A DNA stretch of 47,595 bases, from positions 1 through 47,595 of the forward strand of contig CAMVOS010000019.1 in assembly GCA_947169185.1 (NCBI GenBank). The letters run 5' to 3'. The notes below the pieces were generated by a model. It was not told the origin of the DNA. It was given only the letters and a program-made list of their open reading frames with translations, and ran no database searches. This stretch comes from an uncultured Prevotella sp. (GTDB lineage: Bacteria; Bacteroidota; Bacteroidia; Bacteroidales; Bacteroidaceae). Both the position numbers and the translations under genes were made by a program. This document shows positions 41,031-47,595 of this stretch, piece after piece. Position 1 is the stretch's first letter. The number at the start of each line of letters is the position of its first letter.

Positions 41031-41655
41031 ACCTATAGTCTGTTTTATATTCAAAGATATCAAATGTCGAATAACCCATGTATTCAAGAATGCGTTTACT
41101 ATTCTGAACATCATCTTGTTTGTTGTATCCGTTGATTAATGGAATGCGCACCACTATTTTGTCTGCATAGCCACAATTTGCAAGTCGTTTTAGATTTTCT
41201 AAAACAACTTTGTTGCTTGATTGAGTATACAACTCATATATTTGGGGATTAATATCCTTTATATCAACTATCATTTCATTAATGTATGGTAATAGGACTT
41301 TGATTCGCTCAAAAGGAACATTCAATGATGTTTCTATCGTAATATTCCATTCCTTTGCACCTAACTCGAGTACCTTGATAATGAATTCTGAATATAACAA
41401 TGGCTCACCACCCCCAAATGTCACTCCGCCTCCTGTTGCTAAATAATAGAGTTCATCAATAGCTACCATATTGTACACTTCATCAGGTCGAGACAACTTA
41501 ATGTTTGAAATTTCTCTATGGCATTGCGGATTCAAGCAAAATCTACATTTTAAAGGACAGCCATAGAAGGTAACTAACGAAGTAATACCGTTCCCATCAG
41601 TACCCATTCGTAATCGGTCTAATCCCATTAGTGGGGCAAGTCTACTCTCTTCCAT
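41014..41655 (-). CDS. Radical SAM protein, glycyl-radical-activase-like
   Basis: 213 residues from the ATG at 41655 (a GTG two codons earlier at 41661 is possible). The cluster motif is CPLKCRFC (C33, C37, C40) and the SAM-binding GGE motif is GGGVTFGGGEPLL. It continues TIETSLNVPFERI and VDIKDINPQIYELYT, very like PflA-type activating enzymes, but without the extra ferredoxin insert and shorter than usual (about 245-300). No glycyl radical enzyme lies in the window, so its target is unknown. It overlaps the methyltransferase-Sel1-LRR gene upstream by 14 bases and the Cys-rich gene downstream by 17. Confidence 0.88.
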   Translation of the reverse strand: MEESRLAPLMGLDRLRMGTDGNGITSLVTFYGCPLKCRFCLNPQCHREISNIKLSRPDEVYNMVAIDELYYLATGGGVTFGGGEPLLYSEFIIKVLELGAKEWNITIETSLNVPFERIKVLLPYINEMIVDIKDINPQIYELYTQSSNKVVLENLKRLANCGYADKIVVRIPLINGYNKQDDVQNSKRILEYMGYSTFDIFEYKTDYRYEGKR

Positions 41656-44600
41656 CGTCACTTAGAACAAATGTACGATCCATACCATAACCATAAGAAC
41701 CATATTCATCATGGGGATAATTCTCATATATTGTTTCGAATTTATACATTTCAGAACATCCGTATGGAACACTGATCTCTATTTTTGTAAAAGAGCTGAA
41801 ATCAATATTCTCTCTACCGTAAGACTCGCTTATTGTACTGCCCATAAAATGATGAGGTGATTCGTACGCTTTAGGTATACTTAGAGGCCTTTGTATTCTT
41901 TCAAACATTTTCTCATTAGCTTTGGTGTACTTTCCCTCAAAACGTATCTTTCTTAATTCATAACAATCAAACAAAGAACCTCTTTTTATTTCCTTCACGG
42001 ATGCAGGAATAATAATTTTAGTCAAGTTTGTACATTTTCCCAAACATCCTTCAGGAATATCCTCTATATTGCTTTTTTGCCATATTATCCTTTCCAGTTT
42101 TTCTGCTTGATAAAATGCCCAAGGTTCAAGATCAACAACATTTGCCCCCATAAAGACATCTGTAACTTTAGACATGTAAAAAGCGAAAGAATTAACTCGT
42201 GAAATTGGAGGATATAGTGCAATCTCAGAATCTTCATAATGTGCTATTACACCGCCATTCTCTTTGCCATACAACAAACCGTTCTCTGAGACAAATCTTT
42301 CATTATCAATACATTCAATATGTTGAGTACCAATAAAGGGATTAATTCCTATACTTTTGACTTGCGAAGGAATTATTATCCTATCTATTTGACATGTAAA
42401 GAAGCAGAAATCTCCAATCTTTTGTAAGTTGCTATTTAATGAGATATTTCTAATGCCGCAATAAGCAAAACAACGATCTCCGATAGCTCTTACGGAATCT
42501 GGCAGTGTTACATTTTGTAAATTGTTGTTAGAATTAAACGCATTGTTCTCTATTTCTACAAGAGTATTTGGAAAGGTTAACAATGTGATGTTACAACCCA
42601 TAAAGGTCTCTTGGGGGATTATCCTTATAGTCCCTAACGATAGGACTTCCGAAAGATTGATACAACCGTAAAAACATCTAGTTCCAATAGTCGTAACACT
42701 CACTGGAAAATCTATTTTTCTTAATTTAGTACAATATATGAATGCCTCGTCTTGAATGCTACAAAGGCCTTCTGGAAATATTACTTCTACAAGATTATAC
42801 CTGTCAGCGAAGGCTCTTTCCCCGATAATTTCAACACCTTGAGGTATTGCAAATTTAGAATCCTTCCCAAAATATGAAATCAGTTTCTTCATATCCCTTG
42901 TATATAGTGCATAATCCGATACAACAAAATTACAAGAGTGACTTTCGATATTATTTATGTAGTATTTCTCTCCCCAACCATCCTTATATCCACTAAATGG
43001 ATTCTTGCCTATTAGAAGCACAGACGGTGGAATTATAACTTTATTAATAGAAGCATAATAAAATGCATTGTCACAGATAATTCTTGTTCCATCTGCTATT
43101 TTATACTCCTCCGCATTAATGTATCCAGTACTTATTAATATCTTTTTATTTTTTGAATAGGTTACTCCAAAGGGATCCTTGATTATTTCTTTTTCTTCTT
43201 GGGATGAACATAGCTCACATAACGACGATTTTCGTCTAAGCTTAATCAAAGATTCCACATGGCCTAAATTTGCAGCTTTTTCAAAATACGAGTTTGCTTT
43301 AGTAATATTCTTATCAGTAGCAATTCCATATTGCAAACATTTTCCGACTATATAAAGAGAGTGCGCATCATTTTTCTTCGCTTTCTCTACAAATGCATTA
43401 AATGCCTGATTAACATCACTAAAAATATTTCTAAGATAATATCTTGCATACCACATTAATGATTCTTTATGGCTTCTGTCAGTACCATATCCTTTTAAAT
43501 AATACAGTGCAATATATTTCTGAGATTCCAAGTCCGTTCCTTTAGCGGCTTCTAACGTCCATAAGAAAGCCATTGGGGGATCAATATTAACTCCTATACC
43601 TTTTTTGTAGCATTTTGCAAGATTCTTTTGCGCTGTGGTATTCCCCATTTTTGCAGCTTTCTCATAATAGTATGCAGCTTTTGGTAAGTCGATTGAAGTG
43701 CCTATTCCCTGTTCATAACAATATGCAAAATTATTAAGTGCATGGGGATTGCCTTGTTTTACAGCCTTTGAATACCATTCAAATGATTGATTAACATCTT
43801 TCTTTACGCCGTAACCTTTGGCATAGAAATATCCCATATAGAATTCTCCTGTATCACTTCCTTGCTCGGCTGCTTTAAAATACCAGTTAAACGACATTTT
43901 AGGAGATTCCTTCTTACCCATTAGCCCGCGTTTATAAATTTTTCCTAACTCTTCTTGAGCAGGACAATATCCCAATTCTGCAGATTTTTTATATAATTCA
44001 AAAGCTTTTCGTTCATCTTTTTCTACGCCTTCACCAGAATAATAACAATAGGCTAAATTGTACATACACATTGGAGAATTAAGATTTGCTCCTATTGTAT
44101 AATAATCAGCCGCCTTTCTTAAGTCCTCACCAACACCTTCTCCATAATAGTACAAATCACCTAAATTACTATAAGCTGTTGCGTATTTTTGTTCTGCAGA
44201 ATGTTTGTACCATTCAAGTGCAAGTTCGTAATTTTGTTCAGTCCCTATTCCTTTATTATACCAAATCCCTAATACGTTCTGACATCTTTCATCTCCAAGT
44301 TTTGCACATACTTGCAGCTTGTGAAACAGATCTCTGTAATAATCTTCATTATGAGCTTTATTATCGTTTTCTGCTATTATCCTAGCCTCTTCAAATACTT
44401 TTTCACAATCATATTCGATTGTGTTACATTGTGAGCATAGAAGAACTGCACAAGTCCATTCTTTCTCACCATCAAGCTGTCGTTTATCTAGATATTGCTC
44501 AAAATAGATGTGCTTCTCAATAATAGAAACAAAATCTCTTAATCGCTGTATACGCATTGTATTCTGCATAGGAGAGACTATTAAATATTCATTGTCTCCA

Positions 44601-45196
44601 ACCGATTGTTCTTTGACTATCTGAGAAAAATGTTGTAAATCATATGAGTCAACATCAAGTATATTAGATAGAAGGTGAATGGTAGGAATTTCAGAGGAAA
44701 TAATTAAATCTTCTTTAGTTAGCTCATCGAACTGCTTATTAATTGCAATTATTTCTACATCTGGATAGAATCTTGAGCAAAGTAATTCGGCTCTAGATAA
44801 AGCCATAGACGATGGTTCTATTAGAATGATTCTTTTTACCTTCTGTTCTTTGTTGTGTTCCTGAAGGTAATCATGATAACAAAGTGTAGCAAGCCCCTGC
44901 CCACATCCGTAATCAACAATTTCAACTTCATTATATTTTATTGCATTCTTCTGCATATGCTCGAAAGCATACTGCAGTTTTGCATTGTGCATTTTACCAA
45001 ACGCATATATGTACATCTGCAATAAGGGTTCTGAGTCTAAGACATCAACACCTCTATTTAATGCCTCATGAAGTTCATCACATAAATCGCCTGGCAATTT
45101 ACGAACAAAGTCAAATGCAATATCCCATACTTTTAGAAAAGATGGCTCTTGCATGTGCTCTATTAAATACGAGTATGTAGTCCTATTTTCTTTCAT
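41642..45196 (-). CDS. Methyltransferase-Sel1-LRR giant protein
   Basis: 1184 residues, no signal peptide. Residues 1-285 look like a class I SAM methyltransferase: motif I DYGCGQG (95-101), an acidic strand end LIEPS (125-129) and HLLSNILD (174-181). Residues about 300-650 hold roughly ten Sel1/TPR-like repeats (for example YYSGEGVEKDERKAFELYKK). After a Cys pair (CELC, 660-663), residues about 700-1115 are BspA-type LRR_5 repeats (IPQGVEIIGERAFADRYNL). The C-terminus is Tyr/Gly/Asp-rich. The architecture suggests an enzyme with two large protein- or target-binding surfaces. The substrate is unknown. It overlaps the DUF1848 stop by four bases (ATGA). Confidence 0.85.
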   Translation of the reverse strand: MKENRTTYSYLIEHMQEPSFLKVWDIAFDFVRKLPGDLCDELHEALNRGVDVLDSEPLLQMYIYAFGKMHNAKLQYAFEHMQKNAIKYNEVEIVDYGCGQGLATLCYHDYLQEHNKEQKVKRIILIEPSSMALSRAELLCSRFYPDVEIIAINKQFDELTKEDLIISSEIPTIHLLSNILDVDSYDLQHFSQIVKEQSVGDNEYLIVSPMQNTMRIQRLRDFVSIIEKHIYFEQYLDKRQLDGEKEWTCAVLLCSQCNTIEYDCEKVFEEARIIAENDNKAHNEDYYRDLFHKLQVCAKLGDERCQNVLGIWYNKGIGTEQNYELALEWYKHSAEQKYATAYSNLGDLYYYGEGVGEDLRKAADYYTIGANLNSPMCMYNLAYCYYSGEGVEKDERKAFELYKKSAELGYCPAQEELGKIYKRGLMGKKESPKMSFNWYFKAAEQGSDTGEFYMGYFYAKGYGVKKDVNQSFEWYSKAVKQGNPHALNNFAYCYEQGIGTSIDLPKAAYYYEKAAKMGNTTAQKNLAKCYKKGIGVNIDPPMAFLWTLEAAKGTDLESQKYIALYYLKGYGTDRSHKESLMWYARYYLRNIFSDVNQAFNAFVEKAKKNDAHSLYIVGKCLQYGIATDKNITKANSYFEKAANLGHVESLIKLRRKSSLCELCSSQEEKEIIKDPFGVTYSKNKKILISTGYINAEEYKIADGTRIICDNAFYYASINKVIIPPSVLLIGKNPFSGYKDGWGEKYYINNIESHSCNFVVSDYALYTRDMKKLISYFGKDSKFAIPQGVEIIGERAFADRYNLVEVIFPEGLCSIQDEAFIYCTKLRKIDFPVSVTTIGTRCFYGCINLSEVLSLGTIRIIPQETFMGCNITLLTFPNTLVEIENNAFNSNNNLQNVTLPDSVRAIGDRCFAYCGIRNISLNSNLQKIGDFCFFTCQIDRIIIPSQVKSIGINPFIGTQHIECIDNERFVSENGLLYGKENGGVIAHYEDSEIALYPPISRVNSFAFYMSKVTDVFMGANVVDLEPWAFYQAEKLERIIWQKSNIEDIPEGCLGKCTNLTKIIIPASVKEIKRGSLFDCYELRKIRFEGKYTKANEKMFERIQRPLSIPKAYESPHHFMGSTISESYGRENIDFSSFTKIEISVPYGCSEMYKFETIYENYPHDEYGSYGYGMDRTFVLSDDGRE

Positions 45197-46260
45197 ATTC
45201 CTGTAATTGTTTCTCCAAAAAGGTTTTCTTTATGTAAATTATAGTTCTTTACTGCAGTTTGTTTGCTAGTGTTAGCGTAGCAATATTCGCATAGATGAAT
45301 ACATGTATTGTATTCGCCAATGTCTTTACTCTTCATGCATCCACAGAATTCTCTTTGTCCTTTATCCCTGTTATCACCACGTGTGGCATAAGTATTATTG
45401 GGAAGAATAATCGCATCTGACGGCAGTGATTCTATATCTCCAAAGATAGAAGGACTTGGCATTGGGTGTATCTTGACTTTCAGGAAGTCCATGAGAGTTT
45501 TATCATGATACGCCAGATTAATAATCAGAGCATCATCGATACAATGGTTATGCTCAATACCATAGGGGTTAAGGTCGATCTTCTCGCCACACGTTGCCAA
45601 GGTATATCCCCAAGACTGGTTAAGCTTAGCCAACCCATCTGCAAACTCTCGCATTTCATCTTCAGTCCAGTCTCTACTAACAATTCCATTCTTTTCGAGA
45701 TTCGACCTAACTTTCCTATATATAGCAATGTCTGCATAGCTGAAAACAAGTTTCTCTGTATAGCCTTTCAGATGATCGCCTATTTTCTCTATCTTACCAA
45801 GAAGCATATCAATGTCAATTGTATCAGTGAGCATAAGGGGGTCAAATCTCCAAATGACGCTTCCATAGCCCAATTTATCTACTAAACGTTTGAATGAATC
45901 AATTCGATAGTCCAATGGCCTTACCCCCTTCTCAAAACCTTCTTTAACGTAATCATTCAATGTGTATTGAATATAGCATCCTATTCCCTTTCCTTTCAAA
46001 TCATCTAAATGGTCAAGAAGTGGGGATGGGTCTTTTGACCAAAAAACGATGAAGCGAGTGTTTTTATAAGACACGTAACCTTTAACACCATTAAATGGAT
46101 TAGTCCATGCTGAATAGCCAACCTTCAAACGATGGAAGAACCAATCTGAATAAAAAGCTGGGATATCTGTGCTTCTACTAGCAGAAACAATCTCAGGAAC
46201 CTGCATTTCAACAAGTTCTCCATTTTCTCGTGGTAGTATTTCTTTTTTCCAGACCGCCAT
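45193..46260 (-). CDS. DUF1848 protein with C-terminal radical-SAM-like cysteine motif
   Basis: 355 residues. The start (VPEIVSASRSTDIPAFYSDW) and body (WSKDPSPLLDHLDDLKGKG, then GSVIWRFDPLML) match the DUF1848 family. The C-terminus has CGC (306-308) and CIHLCEYC (C320, C324, C327), the CxxxCxxC arrangement of radical SAM clusters placed at the opposite end from usual. Reaction and substrate are unknown for the family. It starts 51 bases after the XRE stop with no clear new promoter, and overlaps the next gene by four bases, so it is probably the first enzyme of the unit. Confidence 0.88.
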   Translation of the reverse strand: MAVWKKEILPRENGELVEMQVPEIVSASRSTDIPAFYSDWFFHRLKVGYSAWTNPFNGVKGYVSYKNTRFIVFWSKDPSPLLDHLDDLKGKGIGCYIQYTLNDYVKEGFEKGVRPLDYRIDSFKRLVDKLGYGSVIWRFDPLMLTDTIDIDMLLGKIEKIGDHLKGYTEKLVFSYADIAIYRKVRSNLEKNGIVSRDWTEDEMREFADGLAKLNQSWGYTLATCGEKIDLNPYGIEHNHCIDDALIINLAYHDKTLMDFLKVKIHPMPSPSIFGDIESLPSDAIILPNNTYATRGDNRDKGQREFCGCMKSKDIGEYNTCIHLCEYCYANTSKQTAVKNYNLHKENLFGETITGI

Positions 46261-46311
46261 TGCCTTTTTACATTATTTTATTAAACAGGTTACTACTGTA
46301 ATTAGTATGAT

Positions 46312-46524
46312 TTATACAGATTCCATGAATTTTTTGTTATACAACTCTTCTACTCCGACATTGAGAAGCTTGGCAATCTTCGCGAGGGTTTCAATATCAG
46401 GCTGTGAAGAGTTGGTACACCATTTAGAAACTGTAGATGGACTCACTCCAAGTTCCTCGGATAACCATTTACTGGTCTTCTTTTGTTCCACTAGCACTAA
46501 TTTTAGGCGATTTACGTCTTGCAT
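46312..46524 (-). CDS. XRE-family helix-turn-helix regulator
   Basis: 70 residues from the ATG at 46524 (the frame runs back to a TTG at 46533). A single HTH_3 domain (TSKWLSEELGVSPSTVSKWC, then PDIETLAKIAKLLNVGVEEL) fills almost the whole protein. Small XRE proteins like this often control restriction or defence loci in Bacteroidetes. It is the first gene of the AT-rich unit and may repress or time it. A near-consensus -7 box (TAACTTTA, minus, 46550-46557) lies 25 bases upstream. Confidence 0.9.
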   Translation of the reverse strand: MQDVNRLKLVLVEQKKTSKWLSEELGVSPSTVSKWCTNSSQPDIETLAKIAKLLNVGVEELYNKKFMESV

Positions 46525-46549
46525 ACATTTCAAATTTTTAGTTTGGGTG

Positions 46550-46557
46550 TAAAGTTA
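46550..46557 (-). promoter_or_regulatory. -7 box TAACTTTA (minus) for the XRE-led unit
   Basis: One mismatch to TAnnTTTG, and the only promoter-like box seen for the six-gene unit. Confidence 0.45.
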
Positions 46558-46621
46558 GTGAAAAATCTTCAATCAAAATAATATTTGCTTGTTTTTTAGT
46601 GTTTATTAAGCCTAATAAAGT

Positions 46622-46650
46622 GAAAGATGCGGCTTAACACCGCATCTTTC
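46622..46650 (-). terminator. Hairpin terminator after the relaxase gene
   Basis: Perfect 11-bp stem (GAAAGATGCGG / CCGCATCTTTC) with a 7-base loop, 12 bases past the relaxase stop. It separates the relaxase from the XRE promoter. Confidence 0.85.
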
Positions 46651-46662
46651 TTGAATAAAGTA

Positions 46663-47595
46663 TTACATGTGGAGTCCACGGTGTCGACTTTGCTGTTGCT
46701 CTTCTTCCAAGTCTTGAACAATATAGGAAAGTTGTCCCTTTACCTTCTCACACTCATCAGATTTCAAGAAGGGAAGTGAAGCATTAAGTACTGTGCCAGC
46801 TGCATTCTCCTTGTCGGGCTGACTATTCATGTAGCGTTTGACATCGCACTCTTGGCGATAGCTGAAACTACGATAGCCGTCCTGAACATAATCGAGTACT
46901 GCCTTAACGGCAGCTCGTAACAGTTCTGAGAGGGTTGACAGATAATGGCCAATCCGTTCGCGATAATCATTGATGATGCTATCTTTTTGCCTGATTATTC
47001 TGTCTTTCTCTTGATTGTCCTGCTGATGTCGAAATTCCTCGCCCTTATACTTAGCTTGAAGTTCTTCGATTTTCTTGTCCTTTTCTGCCAATTGTTGGCT
47101 CTGCCTGTCTCGTTCATTTTCCAAGACTTGCTGATATTTCCGCTGGAGGGCCACTTTCTGCTTTGGCAGTTCCTCTCTCAGACGTTTGTTCTCTTTCTCC
47201 ATGTCAGCATACTTGCCCTTTCCAAAGAGGTTGGCCATTCCAGACTTGATAGCATTTCCATTCTCAGCGTTGAGCTTTTCTCGCTTCTCAGCAATTTCAA
47301 TGTCCAGCTCGGCACTCTGTTTTTTCTGTTGGGATAGGATAAAGTCATTATGTTCCAGATGCTCGCGGCCAGTTTCGGCCTTACGCTTGCCACGTTCCAT
47401 CTCCAATGTCTCAGCAGCCATATCCTGTAGTTCCTCCATGTCTTTCTTGCCGAGTTTAAATGACTTTCCCGTTTCGTGGTTCATCCAGTCCCAGATGATA
47501 TGGGCATGAAGATTGGGTTGCCAAGTTGACGGATCTTCAAGGTTGGTATAATGGCCTTCATCCCTGTGAATGTGTATTTGGATGGCTCTGACTCC
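46663..47595 (-). CDS. MobV/Pre-type relaxase, N-terminus outside the window
   Basis: The frame is open to the window end, so at least 310 residues are present and the N-terminal part is missing. The first 37 visible residues contain IHIHRDEGHY and NLHAHIIWDWM, the His-rich metal motif of plasmid mobilisation (Pre/Mob) relaxases that nick oriT. The rest is a long coiled coil (about 120 residues rich in Glu, Lys, Gln) and a compact C-terminal part. This shows the AT-rich end belongs to, or borders, a mobilisable element. oriT is expected upstream of the start, beyond the window. Confidence 0.85.
   Translation of the reverse strand, partial: GVRAIQIHIHRDEGHYTNLEDPSTWQPNLHAHIIWDWMNHETGKSFKLGKKDMEELQDMAAETLEMERGKRKAETGREHLEHNDFILSQQKKQSAELDIEIAEKREKLNAENGNAIKSGMANLFGKGKYADMEKENKRLREELPKQKVALQRKYQQVLENERDRQSQQLAEKDKKIEELQAKYKGEEFRHQQDNQEKDRIIRQKDSIINDYRERIGHYLSTLSELLRAAVKAVLDYVQDGYRSFSYRQECDVKRYMNSQPDKENAAGTVLNASLPFLKSDECEKVKGQLSYIVQDLEEEQQQSRHRGLHM

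Noticed and set aside
41014..41661. Anaerobic ribonucleotide reductase activase (NrdG)
   Set aside because: The ETSLNVPFERI and VDIKDINPQIY segments resemble PflA-type activases more than NrdG, and no nrdD is adjacent.
38351..47595. Insertion sequence or integrase in the accessory region
   Set aside because: No transposase, integrase or terminal inverted repeats could be recognised on either strand.

Overview
The window looks like a chromosome segment from a gut or rumen Bacteroidales, most likely a Prevotella-type bacterium. The grounds are Bacteroidetes -7 promoter boxes of the form TAnnTTTG in front of many genes, a 31-codon 'smalltalk' peptide beside an HU-like protein, a hybrid two-component regulator, a Por-type C-terminal domain, a GH9 cellulase, DUF2723 and DUF4369 proteins, and type B L31. 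No species call is possible from the sequence alone.

Layout. 1-7.8 kb: the end of exonuclease III, an Ala/Lys-rich lipoprotein, then a compact run of two large Cthe_2159-type beta-helix surface proteins with a small secreted protein between them, followed by a LytS/LytTR sensor-regulator pair. 7.9-14.7 kb: purD, two membrane proteins, a 1135-residue DUF2723 (GT117-type) glycosyltransferase and a polysaccharide deacetylase. 14.8-16.3 kb: the HU/smalltalk pair facing a small DpnD/PcfM-like gene across a striking concentric palindrome. 16.4-24.3 kb: L31, a NUC1 nuclease lipoprotein, glutathione peroxidase-trxB, a hybrid sensor/AraC regulator, a sodium:solute symporter and trpB. 24.3-38.3 kb: mfd, a GT2-GH9 fusion gene, a four-gene overlapping operon (DUF4369 lipoprotein, pyrC, metallophosphoesterase, plsC), a FtsB-like protein, dnaX, asnA and tRNA-Arg(CCG).

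Accessory end. Beyond the tRNA lie a Schlafen-type AlbA_2 protein and then, from about 39.9 kb, visibly AT-rich DNA. It carries one minus-strand unit: an XRE regulator, a DUF1848 protein with a radical-SAM-like cysteine motif, a 1184-residue methyltransferase-Sel1-LRR protein, a PflA-like radical SAM protein, a 93-residue cysteine-rich protein and a DUF6602 protein with a PD-(D/E)XK-like pattern. The last five all overlap their neighbours by 4-17 bases. A truncated MobV/Pre-type relaxase lies next to it at the window edge. This set is the best candidate for an undescribed system. A defence or macromolecule-modification role is inference from composition and context only.

A second theme is a set of short (7-12 bp) tandem repeats. 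They sit in intergenic gaps and also inside the reading frames of mfd, the symporter, the LytTR regulator and dnaX, always in linkers.
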